This document shows, piece by piece, positions 25,490 through 34,252 of a DNA stretch of 64,000 bases. A program made the translations under genes and the position numbers. The DNA is from Clostridiales bacterium. Its GTDB lineage: Bacteria > Bacillota > Clostridia > Christensenellales > Aristaeellaceae. The stretch is taken from assembly GCA_004556395.1 (NCBI GenBank), contig SFHK01000003.1, forward strand, positions 1-64,000, written 5' to 3'. The stretch's first letter is position 1. Each line of letters starts with the position of its first letter. Under the pieces are notes generated by a model. That model was not told the DNA's origin, made no database searches, and saw nothing but the letters and a program-made list of their open reading frames with translations.

Positions 25490-26865
25490 CCCCCATTTCC
25501 TTCAAAACGCTCGTTCAGGCCTTCGTTTGAAACCTGCGCTACGTGCCGCCAGAGTACCTGTCGGAACAGGCTTCCCGTTGTCACCGCAGCAATAACCCAT
25601 CCGATCGGCCACGCGAACCACACACTGAACGCCGTGCCGAACACCGCCGAGCAAACCGCCGCCGTCAGCGCGCGCAGCGAAAGGTCGAGAAAAATCGTGA
25701 ACACGACGTGCTTCATCTTGTCCGCGCCGCACAGCACGCCGTCGCACATGATTTTGACCGCCGGCGCGAAATAGAACGGCGCGGCGATGCGCCGAAAATC
25801 CACGCCCGTCTTCAGCGCCTTGTCGGATGCGTCCGTCAGGAAAACGCGCACCAGCCGCCCCGGAATCAGCTCATAAATCAGGCACATCGTAAGCGCAATC
25901 GTCCACACCAGCCAGACGGACGCGCGAAACCCGCCGCGAAGGCGTTCCGGGCGCGCCGCGCCAAGGTTCTGCGCGGTGAAGTTCGAAACGCCGCTGCCAA
26001 TCGTCGAAAAACAGGCCGTCACAAGGTTGTTCATCTTCACGGCGGCAGAATAGCCCGCCATCACCGCCGCGCCGTAAACGTTGACAACGCCCTGAATCGC
26101 GATGTTTCCAGCGGCGACCACGCCCTGCTGCAGCACACCCGGCACCGCCACGCGCACAAATTCCCGCAGCACCGGCCGTTCGAACGCCGGAGCCGCACCC
26201 GCTTCAAGCTTTTTGATTTTCTTCACCAGTACAATCGCGGCCGGTATGCAGGCCGCTCCCTGACAGAGGAACGTCGCCCATCCCACGCCGGACACCTTCA
26301 TGCCCAGCCTCGCCACAAACAGAATATCCAGCGCGACATTGGCGCAGGAGGAGACGACGAGGAACAGAAACGGCGTTTTGGAATCGCCGAGCGCGGAAAA
26401 GATACCGTTCGTCACATTATAGAAGAAGACGAACGGCAAAGCGGCCGTATAGATTTTCAAATAGGTAATGGAATCTCTGAACGTGTTGCTCGGCGTTCGA
26501 ATCGCCCTCAAAAGCGGCGCGGCCAGCGCCATTCCGGCCAGCAGCAGCGCGACGCAGACGACGCCCGTGGCAATCAGCGCGGTAAAAATGGCGGTTTTCA
26601 CGCGGTCATACCGTTTAGCCCCAAAGTAACGGGCCACAACCATGGACGCGCCCGTGTTGCAGCCGAGCGCAAAGGCCAGATAAATCAGCGTAAGCTCATA
26701 GCTGTTTCCCACCGCCGCCAGCGCCGCTTCGCCGATAAACCGTCCAGCCGTGAAGCTGTCCGCCAGATTGTACATCTGCTGGAAAAAAACGCTTCCAAAC
26801 ATCGGCAGGCAGTACGCTCGAAGAATTCTGCCAGGCTCTCCCTTCGTCAAATCGCGGTTTGCCAT
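25486..26865 (-). CDS. MATE-family multidrug/toxin efflux transporter
   Basis: 459 residues with about twelve membrane helices in two six-helix halves, as in MATE cation antiporters that export drugs or metabolites. Typical features are the N-terminal GEPGRILRAYCLPMFGSVFFQQMYN, NTGASMVVARYFGAK, and GDSKTPFLF in the first half with a matching second bundle. ATG 26865 lies 87 bases after the AraC regulator on the same strand, and the solo HTH gene is coupled at the 3' end, so the three may be one transcript. Substrate unknown; the AraC partner suggests inducible export. Confidence 0.93.
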   Translation of the reverse strand: MANRDLTKGEPGRILRAYCLPMFGSVFFQQMYNLADSFTAGRFIGEAALAAVGNSYELTLIYLAFALGCNTGASMVVARYFGAKRYDRVKTAIFTALIATGVVCVALLLAGMALAAPLLRAIRTPSNTFRDSITYLKIYTAALPFVFFYNVTNGIFSALGDSKTPFLFLVVSSCANVALDILFVARLGMKVSGVGWATFLCQGAACIPAAIVLVKKIKKLEAGAAPAFERPVLREFVRVAVPGVLQQGVVAAGNIAIQGVVNVYGAAVMAGYSAAVKMNNLVTACFSTIGSGVSNFTAQNLGAARPERLRGGFRASVWLVWTIALTMCLIYELIPGRLVRVFLTDASDKALKTGVDFRRIAAPFYFAPAVKIMCDGVLCGADKMKHVVFTIFLDLSLRALTAAVCSAVFGTAFSVWFAWPIGWVIAAVTTGSLFRQVLWRHVAQVSNEGLNERFEGNGG

Positions 26866-26952
26866 GTTTCGCCCCTCCGAATCACGGATAAAGTGCCATT
26901 ACGCTGGCATTTTACCGCATTCGAAGGCCATGGCGCTATGCATATCGCGCCG

Positions 26953-27846
26953 TTATATGGTAGAATCCTGCCAACTCCGTCGATACTCGGTCGGCGTCGC
27001 GCCAAAGCGCGCGCGGAAAACCTTACCGAAAAAGCTGGCGCTGCCAAAGCCGCAGGCGAGCGCGATTCCCGTCACGGACTCGCTCCCCTTCGCGAGCCGC
27101 GCGCACGCGTGGCGCAGACGAACGTCCGTCACGTATTCCAGCGGCGACGCGTGCAGCGCGTCGTGGAACGCGCGATAGCATTCCCTTTCGCTCACAAACC
27201 CGGCCGCGGCCACATCCCGGATGCGGAGCGGCTCGGCATAGTGCTCCTGAACATAGGTCATCATCTGCTTGAGCGCGCCGTTTCCGTCGTCCCGGCGCTC
27301 CGCTTCCGCGGGAAACAGCTGAAACAGGTCAAGCCATATGCCCGTCAGCGCTTCGCGCAGCTTCAGCTCGTAGCCAAGCTCGTCCTCCGATAGCGCAAAC
27401 GACGCGCGCAGCTTCGCGAGCGTCTCCGCATGCGCGGGGTTCTCCGGGGAAAGCGCCAGCACCTCCGGGCGTGAAGGCGAAATCAGCGGCAGAATGTACC
27501 GGCGCATGATTCGCCCGCCCGGATGATCCGCCAGCAGCGACGCGTCGAACAGATGCAGAAGCTGCATTGTTTTCTGCTCCCGGCTCTGCGGCGTGGTTCG
27601 GTGCAGCACGTCGGAATTGATCAGCCCGCCCGATCCCTCCGGGAAGAACACGCGCCCCTGCGGCGTATAATAGGTCAGCGCGCCGCTTTCCATATAAAAC
27701 AGCTCCACCGCGCCGTGCCAGTGCCAGAACACATCCCGGTTGTTCAGGTACACCCGCGAGCACTGATACGGAAATTCCGGCGTAAATTTTTCCAGCCATT
27801 CCTCATTGCTGTTTTCCCGAAACCGCGTGCTGCTCCGCTCCGCCAT
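26953..27846 (-). CDS. AraC-family transcriptional regulator
   Basis: 297 residues. The N-terminal half is a cupin-like ligand domain (VFWHWHGAVELFYMESGALTYYTPQG). The C-terminal 100 residues hold two helix-turn-helix motifs (LRIRDVAAAGFVSERECYRAFHDAL and VTGIALACGFGSASFFGKVFRARFG) ending in TPTEYRRSW. Such proteins sense a sugar or small molecule and activate nearby genes. It precedes the MATE gene on the same strand and is divergent from a GNAT gene, with an inverted repeat lying between the two promoters. It probably controls the MATE gene, itself, or the GNAT gene. Confidence 0.93.
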   Translation of the reverse strand: MAERSSTRFRENSNEEWLEKFTPEFPYQCSRVYLNNRDVFWHWHGAVELFYMESGALTYYTPQGRVFFPEGSGGLINSDVLHRTTPQSREQKTMQLLHLFDASLLADHPGGRIMRRYILPLISPSRPEVLALSPENPAHAETLAKLRASFALSEDELGYELKLREALTGIWLDLFQLFPAEAERRDDGNGALKQMMTYVQEHYAEPLRIRDVAAAGFVSERECYRAFHDALHASPLEYVTDVRLRHACARLAKGSESVTGIALACGFGSASFFGKVFRARFGATPTEYRRSWQDSTI

Positions 27847-27877
27847 CCGCGCGTCACCTCCGCATCTTCTTTATTTC

Positions 27878-27950
27878 AATATACGTCAAAACCGCGCGAA
27901 ATGCAAGCGAAATCGCATTTCTTGACTTCGCCGCGCGCGCATGCTATAAT
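27878..27950. promoter_or_regulatory. Divergent araC / GNAT promoters with shared palindrome
   Basis: Minus strand: TTGCAT (27901-27906), 17 bases, TATATT (27878-27883) for the AraC gene. Plus strand: TTGACT (27922-27927), 17 bases, TATAAT (27945-27950) for the GNAT gene. Between them GAAATGC (27898-27904) and GCATTTC (27915-27921) form an inverted repeat that covers the araC -35 and abuts the GNAT -35. This is a good candidate operator. Confidence 0.75.
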
Positions 27951-27977
27951 CTTGAAAACATAACGAAGGAGTCTCCC

Positions 27978-28502
27978 ATGATCTATTACCAGGACGAAGC
28001 GATCACCATTCGCGACCTGTGCGAAGCCGACGCCGAGACGATTGCCCGGGAAGAGGTGCTGCAGGGCTGGCTCGGCGCGAGCCCGGAAAAGTACCGCATG
28101 CGTCTGCGCGACCGCGACGCGGGCAAGGCTATCGCGCTGGCCGCGGACTTCCACGGCAACGTGGCGGGCTACATCAACGTATATCCCGACGCGCAGACTG
28201 GCGCGTTCGGCGGAAAGGGGCTTCCGGAGATCGTTGATTTTGGCGTGCTGGAAAAATTCCGCAGGCGCGGCGTCGGCTCCCGGCTGATGGACGTCGCCGA
28301 AACCATCGCCGCCCGCTATGCCGACACGGTATACCTCGGCATAGGTCTGCACAGCGGCTACGGCGCCGCCCAGCGCATGTACGTCAAGCGCGGCTACATC
28401 CCCGACGGCAGCGGCGTATGGTACAAAGACCGCGTATGCGAATCCTATACGCCCTGCGAAAACGACGACGATCTCGTGCTCTATCTTTCCAAGCGCCTGT
28501 AA
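27978..28502 (+). CDS. GNAT-family N-acetyltransferase
   Basis: 174 residues. The acetyl-CoA loop is seen in FRRRGVGSRLMD, preceded by the strand PEIVDFGVLEKF and followed by LGIGLHSGYGAAQRMYVKRGYIPDG, all typical of the GNAT fold. It transfers an acetyl group to an unknown amine in the cytoplasm. RBS AAGGAG precedes ATG 27978, and a near-consensus promoter ends 27 bases before the start. It is monocistronic, ending in a terminator shared with the convergent trmO gene. Confidence 0.92.
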   Translation: MIYYQDEAITIRDLCEADAETIAREEVLQGWLGASPEKYRMRLRDRDAGKAIALAADFHGNVAGYINVYPDAQTGAFGGKGLPEIVDFGVLEKFRRRGVGSRLMDVAETIAARYADTVYLGIGLHSGYGAAQRMYVKRGYIPDGSGVWYKDRVCESYTPCENDDDLVLYLSKRL

Positions 28503-28505
28503 GAA

Positions 28506-28547
28506 ACCGCGCCTCCGATCATGCTGGTCGGAAGCGCGGTTTTCTTA
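28506..28547 (+). terminator. Bidirectional terminator between GNAT and trmO
   Basis: Stem AACCGCGC (28506-28513) with GCGCGGTT (28535-28542), extended by an inner CCGATCA/TGGTCGG pairing. T-rich tail on the plus strand and a TTTCTTA tail on the minus strand serve both convergent genes. Confidence 0.85.
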
Positions 28548-29225
28548 TTTCTGTCTGAGGATTTCCACCACGGTGAGCGTATCTCCCTCCACTGTGAACC
28601 GCACGTCGAAGCCCGCGTACAGGAATCCGTACACGCGCGTCAGGTCGTGCTGATAGGCCGGGCGCGGGTCGCCCTCCAACGCCGCGATCAGCGCGGGGCG
28701 CTTCTCCGGCGGAATCGGGCGAAGCAGCGCTTCATCCGCGATTACGCGCAGGCGATAGTCCTTCATCCGCTCGCCAAAGCCGCCGCTCGCGTCCTGTCGG
28801 CTATCGGCGTATGGCAGGTAGGGCTTAATATCGTAGATGGGCGTTCCGTCCATCATGTCCGCGCCGGACACGAGCAGCGCGCACGTGCCGTCCTGCCTGT
28901 CCACGCCCTCCAGCTTCACCAGCGTCAGCCCCAGCGGATTGGGGCGGAACGGCGAACGGGTCGCAAACACGCCCACGCGCTCGTTTCCGCCCAGCCGCGG
29001 CGGACGCACCGTCGCCGACCAGTTTTCCTTCTCCGGAACGGAGAACCCCCAGATCAGCCACAGATGCGAATACGCCTCGATGCCCCGAACCGCGTCCGGG
29101 TTGCGATACGCCGGTTCGAACACGATTTTTCCCTTCAGCGCGTCGTTCAGGCCGCTCTGTCTGGGCAGACCGAACTTCGTCGGGAAATCGCACCGCAGGC
29201 GCGCGATTACCTTGAGTGCGTCCAT
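28545..29225 (-). CDS. trmO: tRNA (t6A37) N6-methyltransferase TrmO/TsaA-like
   Basis: 226 residues. TrmO methylates threonylcarbamoyl-A37 in tRNA-Thr. The beta-barrel YaeB/TrmO signature is present: KFGLPRQSGL, WLIWGFSVPE, VGVFATRSPFRPNPLGL and DGTPIYDIKPYLPYAD, plus the C-terminal domain found in longer family members. The start codon directly follows the stop of the upstream isomerase gene without spacing, so the two are co-translated. Note that tRNA-Thr(GGU) is encoded elsewhere in this window, though no link is implied. Confidence 0.92.
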   Translation of the reverse strand: MDALKVIARLRCDFPTKFGLPRQSGLNDALKGKIVFEPAYRNPDAVRGIEAYSHLWLIWGFSVPEKENWSATVRPPRLGGNERVGVFATRSPFRPNPLGLTLVKLEGVDRQDGTCALLVSGADMMDGTPIYDIKPYLPYADSRQDASGGFGERMKDYRLRVIADEALLRPIPPEKRPALIAALEGDPRPAYQHDLTRVYGFLYAGFDVRFTVEGDTLTVVEILRQK

Positions 29226-30080
29226 TTACGCGAGCATTTCCTTCAGGTTCTTGAGATCCGCTTCCAGCGACGTGATGCAGTCCTCAATGCCCTCGAATTC
29301 CACGCTCAGCCAGCCGTCGTAACCGGCCGCGCGCAGCGTCTTCAGGCACTCGGGCACGTTCACCGCGCCGTGGCCGATGATGGTTCCGCGCAGTGCGTTG
29401 CCGCCGCGGGTGCCAAACCAGCCCTGACCGTTGGGAACATATTCGCCCTTTTCCTTATGGAAGAAATCCTTGGCGTGCGCGTGCACGGCCATGGGCGCGG
29501 CAATCTTCACGGACTCGACGGGCTTCTCGTCGGCGCACATGAAGTTGCCCATGTCCATCAGCCAGCCGAAGTTCGGATGGTTGACGGTTTCAATCAGCTT
29601 CTTCACGCGGCAGGCGTCCTGGAAGAAATAGCCGTGGTTTTCGATCATCGTATGTACGCCCAGACCCGCGGCGAATTCCGTCACGCGGCGATAGCCCTCG
29701 GCCACGATCGGCAGCGCCTCTTCCACGGACACGGGGTTGTCGTTCGCGTCGCGGCCGCCGGTGGAATCGTGGCGCATGCGCGGCGCGCCCAGCAGCGCGG
29801 CGACTTCGGCCTCGCGCTTCAGGCGCCCGACCTCGGCGTCCAGACCGTTGCGAATGAAGTCCGCGCCCACCATGTAGGCAATGATCGGCATGCCGTACTC
29901 CTCGCTCTGCGCCTTCAGCTTCGGAGCCATCGCGCGCATCTCTTCGTCCGACCAGCCGCCGCGAACGATCTCCACGCCCTCATAGCCCATTTCCTTCGCC
30001 TTGGGGATCACGTCCATGATCGTCATGCGGCCGTCGCGCATGGCCTGACTGAAGCTGTAGGAACTGACTGCAATTTTCAT
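29226..30080 (-). CDS. Sugar phosphate isomerase/epimerase-type TIM barrel
   Basis: 284 residues of the xylose-isomerase-like (AP endonuclease 2) superfamily. Metal ligands appear at the barrel strand ends: MIENHGYF, WLMDMGNF, HAHAKDF and SVEFEGIED. Such proteins isomerise or epimerise free or phosphorylated sugars, inositols or hydroxypyruvate, so the substrate is open. ATG 30080 follows AAAGGA; an earlier in-frame start at 30131 overlaps the promoter region. It is first in a two-gene operon with trmO. Confidence 0.9.
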   Translation of the reverse strand: MKIAVSSYSFSQAMRDGRMTIMDVIPKAKEMGYEGVEIVRGGWSDEEMRAMAPKLKAQSEEYGMPIIAYMVGADFIRNGLDAEVGRLKREAEVAALLGAPRMRHDSTGGRDANDNPVSVEEALPIVAEGYRRVTEFAAGLGVHTMIENHGYFFQDACRVKKLIETVNHPNFGWLMDMGNFMCADEKPVESVKIAAPMAVHAHAKDFFHKEKGEYVPNGQGWFGTRGGNALRGTIIGHGAVNVPECLKTLRAAGYDGWLSVEFEGIEDCITSLEADLKNLKEMLA

Positions 30081-30121
30081 GAGAAAAAACATCCTTTCAT
30101 TACAATTTTGGGTTTGACTGT

Positions 30122-30150
30122 ATTGTACCATCCGCGCGCCGGAAACGCAA
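30122..30150 (-). promoter_or_regulatory. Promoter of the isomerase-trmO operon
   Basis: On the minus strand TTGCGT (30145-30150), 17 bases and TACAAT (30122-30127), 41 bases before the start codon. Confidence 0.65.
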
Positions 30151-30253
30151 GCGAAAATTCATCCGCGGTGGAATTCCGACAAACATCGGGCAACTTCTCG
30201 ATTCTTTTCTCAATTTTATCAGAAAACCTTCCACGCGGGGAACATGCGCATGC

Positions 30254-30259
30254 TATAAT
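30254..30259 (+). promoter_or_regulatory. -10 box of the PRPP synthetase gene
   Basis: A perfect TATAAT lies 18 bases before the first possible start codon, so the 5' leader would be only about 12 bases to ATG 30278 and 27 bases to GTG 30293. No convincing -35 box lies 16-18 bases upstream. Confidence 0.55.
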
Positions 30260-30277
30260 GGAATTCCAGTAGAACGA

Positions 30278-31489
30278 ATGGAGATGTTTGACGTGAATGA
30301 AGTGCCTTCCGGAGTCAGCTGGAAACCCTTTGAAACCCGCCCCATCGGCCCGCTTGGAATCATCGCCATGGCCGGCTGTGAAGCCATCGGCCAGCGCGTA
30401 GACCAGTACCTGAGAGACTGGCGCGAGGGTCGGGGCGAGCAGAGCGAGGATCTGTATACCTTCCCTGGCTACAACCTGAGCACCTTCCTGCTCTCCGCGA
30501 AGTGCCCGCGTTTCGGCACCGGCGAGGGTAAGGGTCTGCTTACGCAGAGTGTCCGCGGCTACGACATCTATATCATTACCGACGTCACCGCCCACCAGAT
30601 TCAGTACACCATGTACGGCAAGCCCGTTCCCATGTCGCCCGACGACCACTACGCCGACCTCAAGCGCGTAATCGCCGCCATCAGCGGCAAGGCGCGCCGT
30701 ATCAACGTCATCATGCCCTTCCTCTACGAGAGCCGCCAGCACCGCCGCACCAGCCGTGAAAGCATGGACTGCGCGCTGATGCTGCAGGAGCTTTCCTCCA
30801 TGGGCGTTGAAAACATCATCACCTTCGACGCGCACGACCCGCGCGTGCAGAACGCCATCCCGCTGACCGGCTTCGAATCCTTCATGCCCACGTACCAGAC
30901 GCTGAAGGCGCTGTGCCGCAAGGTGAAGGATCTGCAGCTGGATAAGGAGCACATGATGATCGTCTCCCCCGACGAAGGCGCCATGTCCCGCAACATCTAC
31001 TATTCCTCCGTGCTCGGTCTGGATCTGGGCATGTTCTATAAGCGCCGCGACTATTCCACCGTCGTCAACGGCCGCAACCCCATCCTTGAGCACGTCTACA
31101 TCGGCTCCAAGGTCGCGGGCAAGGACGTCATCGTCGCCGACGACATCATCTCCACCGGCGACAGCATGATCGATCTGGTCAAGGATCTCCACCGCCGTCA
31201 CGCGCGCCGCATCTATATCGCGGCCACGTTCTGCTTCTTCACCAACGGCATCAAGACCTTCAACGACCTGTATAAGAAGGGCTACCTCGCCGGCGTGCTC
31301 GGCACCAACCTGTGCTACCTGCCGCCCGAGGTCACGAGCGCGCCGTGGTTCATTCAGGTGGACATGAGCAAATACATGTCCTACATCATCGCAACCCTGA
31401 ACCACGACCATAGCCTCGATAGCCTGATTAACCCCCTCAACCGCATCGTCAAGCTTCTCGACCGCTATAAGAAGGGCGAGGAAATCTAA
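30278..31489 (+). CDS. prs: Ribose-phosphate pyrophosphokinase (PRPP synthetase), long Clostridial type
   Basis: 403 residues. It makes PRPP from ribose 5-phosphate and ATP for nucleotide, His and Trp synthesis. Motifs: the ATP-site region YESRQHRRTSRESMDC, FDAHDPRVQNAIP, VVSPDEGAMSR-like IVSPDEG, and the PRPP loop DVIVADDIISTGDSMIDL. It is longer than the classic 310-residue enzyme and belongs to the variant seen in many gut Clostridia. The start is uncertain: ATG 30278, ATG 30284 or GTG 30293. The only RBS-like GGAG (30280-30283) favours GTG 30293, since -10 placement leaves no room for one before 30278. Confidence 0.93.
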   Translation: MEMFDVNEVPSGVSWKPFETRPIGPLGIIAMAGCEAIGQRVDQYLRDWREGRGEQSEDLYTFPGYNLSTFLLSAKCPRFGTGEGKGLLTQSVRGYDIYIITDVTAHQIQYTMYGKPVPMSPDDHYADLKRVIAAISGKARRINVIMPFLYESRQHRRTSRESMDCALMLQELSSMGVENIITFDAHDPRVQNAIPLTGFESFMPTYQTLKALCRKVKDLQLDKEHMMIVSPDEGAMSRNIYYSSVLGLDLGMFYKRRDYSTVVNGRNPILEHVYIGSKVAGKDVIVADDIISTGDSMIDLVKDLHRRHARRIYIAATFCFFTNGIKTFNDLYKKGYLAGVLGTNLCYLPPEVTSAPWFIQVDMSKYMSYIIATLNHDHSLDSLINPLNRIVKLLDRYKKGEEI

Positions 31490-31502
31490 CCGCATCATCA
31501 AT

Positions 31503-31538
31503 GAAGCCGCGGCTCAAAACCGCGGCTTCGTGCGTTTT
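31503..31538 (+). terminator. Terminator after prs
   Basis: A perfect 10-bp stem (31503-31512 with 31520-31529) is followed by GTGCGTTTT, 13 bases after the stop. It lies between convergent genes. Confidence 0.75.
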
Positions 31539-33007
31539 CACATCTCATCCAGTGTTCCCACGCGTTCAATCGTATACAGCTTGAAGCAGCACAGCCATAT
31601 GCCGATAAAATCGTTCATGTGCCCCCGACTCTCGCGCGGATTGCTCCGATACTTGCTCCATACCGTCTGCGCGAAGCATTCATTCTGCGCGCCCGCCGGA
31701 CGCTCCATGCCGTGAAAGTGCATTCCCTGCTTTCCGGCCAGACACTGCGTCGTATTCGCCCAAATCATGTGCGCCGCCTGCTTCCAGACCGCTTCCCCTG
31801 TTTGCGCATACAAGTCCAGTAAATCCGGCACCGCCACGGACGCATACGGATCGATGCACTGGTGCTCCGCGGAGACGACCGTTCCTCCGCTGGTGAAGTA
31901 TCCCATTCGGGCAAAGTCGCTGGTCTCTTCATAGGCCGCGTCATAGCAGAACATCCACGACAGAAAGTAGAACGCCGCCTGCTCCGCCATTTCAAGGTAT
32001 CTCCGCTCGCCCAGTTCTTTCCAGAGTGCCAGGCCGGAATAAATCAGCGGGAAGGCCGACTCTTTATCGACACTGTCACAGTCAATCGCGCCCGCGGAGC
32101 AGCGGAAGAAGCGCAGATCGCGTCGGAAGTACGCCTCATACGCCTTTCGCGCGCATGTAAGATAGCGCCCGTCTCCGCAAACCTCGTACAGCTCCAATAG
32201 CCCCTTTGCGACAAACGACCCATTGCAGCCACCCGATGCCTTCTTTTCTCCATCCAGCGTCCACAGCCTGCCGAACGGATCCTCTTCGGAAAAATGCTCG
32301 ACAAAGAAATCCGCAAGCTTTCGAGTAAATGTCAGAAAATCCGGACATTCCATGCCGCGCTCTGACAGCAGCGCATAGATTTTGGCCATCTCACCCATGC
32401 CCCACCCAAGGCTGGACGGGTCGGCTTCCTCGCGCTCCTTTGGATACCATAGCGACACCAGTCCGTTCGGGCGCTGCATACGCACCCAGTTTTCCAGAAT
32501 TTGAAGAACCTCGTCTGCCTGTTCTTCATTTCCTTCATCCAGCGCGTCTCTGAGCAGCATGCGCAGAATCATCATGCCCTGCGACGAAAAGCCCATGCCC
32601 ATTCCGCACGGCTTATACATCATATGGTTGAGCGACGGATTGGCTTCGATTGCCTCCAGCGTGATTCCTTCCCATGGCCCGCCACGCTGGTCGTTGCCAA
32701 TCGGATGCGTGTAGTCCCTGCATTCGGCACCAAAACTCACTGCCCCCATCGTCTCGTTGCGGGCGCTTTGCAGATAGTGCAGACATACCTCCCGCACGTC
32801 CGCCGTCGCCATCGCCGGCAAATGCTCATGATGCAGCACGCTCAGTGCAACCGGAAGCACCGAAGCAAAGCCGTAGCACTCCCAGCGCGGCCGCCCTGAA
32901 TAGAGAAAGCAGGAAAGCTCGACGCTGCCGCCGGAGGGAAGATCAAAATACTCGCGAAAGCCTTCCGTCATCCGATTTTTCCCGGTATAGCTCAGCGGCG
33001 CTTCCAT
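31538..33007 (-). CDS. All-alpha glycosidase-like protein, 5' end missing
   Basis: At least 489 residues with repeated helix pairs, aromatic and Glu-rich, of the (alpha/alpha)-barrel type seen in unsaturated glucuronyl hydrolases and heparinase-like proteins (for example GWGMGEMAKIYALLSERG and GCNGSFVAKGLLELYEVCGDGRY). The family is not identified. The first ATG at 33007 has no RBS, and the frame continues upstream as KLIYPT before the ATG, which looks like real protein. It then runs into the antisense of a broken sugar-binding protein gene at about 33020. So the gene has probably lost its true start. Such enzymes work with sugar ABC transporters. Confidence 0.7.
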   Translation of the reverse strand: MEAPLSYTGKNRMTEGFREYFDLPSGGSVELSCFLYSGRPRWECYGFASVLPVALSVLHHEHLPAMATADVREVCLHYLQSARNETMGAVSFGAECRDYTHPIGNDQRGGPWEGITLEAIEANPSLNHMMYKPCGMGMGFSSQGMMILRMLLRDALDEGNEEQADEVLQILENWVRMQRPNGLVSLWYPKEREEADPSSLGWGMGEMAKIYALLSERGMECPDFLTFTRKLADFFVEHFSEEDPFGRLWTLDGEKKASGGCNGSFVAKGLLELYEVCGDGRYLTCARKAYEAYFRRDLRFFRCSAGAIDCDSVDKESAFPLIYSGLALWKELGERRYLEMAEQAAFYFLSWMFCYDAAYEETSDFARMGYFTSGGTVVSAEHQCIDPYASVAVPDLLDLYAQTGEAVWKQAAHMIWANTTQCLAGKQGMHFHGMERPAGAQNECFAQTVWSKYRSNPRESRGHMNDFIGIWLCCFKLYTIERVGTLDEM

Positions 33008-33025
33008 CGTCGGATAAATCAGCTT

Positions 33026-34171
33026 ATGTATGAAGAAGCCCTGGATCGCATCGGCTACGACAGCATTCCGGACACCATGGAAGGCATCGTAGACATGCTG
33101 CGCGAGTTCAAAAAGCTCGACGGCGTGATCCCCTGCGAATTCAACAAAAGCGTCAACATTTCAAACCTGATCTTCGCCTCGGCGGGTCTTGCCACCAGCG
33201 GAAATACCGGTTTCAACCCGGCCCTGAAGTACACCGACGGACAGGAAGCGGAAGTGGTTCTGTCCTATGCCGACAGGGACGTCTACACCTACTATCTGAC
33301 CACCATGAACACGCTGTTCACGGAAGGTCTGATCACAGACGACTACTACACCCAGACAAACTCCAACCAGATCAAGGCCAACGTCGCGGAGGGCAAGTCC
33401 GCCATGATCTGCCACAACCTGAGCGTCTACGGTATCAGCGATTATGACGCGTATACCGGTTGGAAGGCCGTCGCTCCGCTGACCAGCGCGATTAACAACC
33501 ACAGAATCTGGCCGGAGGTTGAAAACAACCTCACCACCGGCGGCGTGGTCGTTACCTCGCATTGCAAGAACGTTGAGTTGGCCTGTTCCTTCATCGACTG
33601 GTTCTACGATGCCAACAACCTGTTTACGGCCGAATACGGCTTCCCTCACGGCGACGAGCAGAACTACGAATACGGCGGATATATGATCGACGACAACGGC
33701 GTTCTGTCCCACTACGATTACACCGTAAATCATATGGACGAAAGCGAGAGCATGTACGTTTACACATACAAACAGGGCTGGGACAATGGCGTGTTCGGCT
33801 ATCAGCCGGCGGACTACACCCGTCTCGCCTACACGACGCTCGACAAGGAAGCGCTGTTCAAGCCCGATGACAATTTCAACGACTCCACCGCCAACGGATA
33901 CGTCAACATGCTGTACGACGCCATCCTCGCCGAACCCGGCGTCGGCGTAAAGCAGTATCCAAACATCATTTTCTTCACGCCTGAGGAGACGGAGGCTGTC
34001 ATGAACCTGAAGTCCATCATCGAAGACTATGTGTCCAGCGAATCCGCGAAGTTCATCACCGGCGTGCGTCCGCTGAACGAAATTGACAATTTCTTCGATG
34101 AATTGGATGTACTGGGCGTGCAGGAATTACTCGGCTATTACAAGAATTACTACGAGAATATCCAGCACTGA
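33026..34171 (+). pseudogene. ABC sugar-binding lipoprotein, N-terminus lost
   Basis: 381 residues equal to the C-terminal two thirds of a type found with LplB/YtcP permeases (extracellular solute-binding protein, usually about 550 residues). Landmarks are PDTMEGIVDMLREFKKLDG, MICHNLSVYG, HCKNVELACSFIDWFYDANN, and the C-terminal ETEAVMNLKSIIEDYV with FITGVRPLNEIDNFFDELD. The signal peptide, lipobox Cys and first lobe are absent, and no RBS precedes the first ATG, so the protein could not be exported. It lies head to head with the truncated glycosidase-like gene. The AraC-type sensor downstream probably once regulated it. Confidence 0.85.
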
Positions 34172-34189
34172 TTTCGCACGGATTCCAAT

Positions 34190-34221
34190 CGCGGAAGAGC
34201 TCCAGCCGGGGTTCTTCCGCG
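34190..34221 (+). terminator. Hairpin between binding-protein remnant and sensor gene
   Basis: An 11-bp stem (34190-34200 with 34211-34221, one G-T pair) follows the stop codon but has no T-run, so it may be a weak terminator or an mRNA-processing hairpin. Confidence 0.4.
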
Positions 34222-34252
34222 TCCGTAAATACGAAAAAGGAATGCCATCACG

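Noticed and set aside
25543..27393. 616-residue plus-strand open frame over the MATE and AraC genes
   Set aside because: Very Arg/His/Gln-rich and lies opposite two clearly recognised genes.
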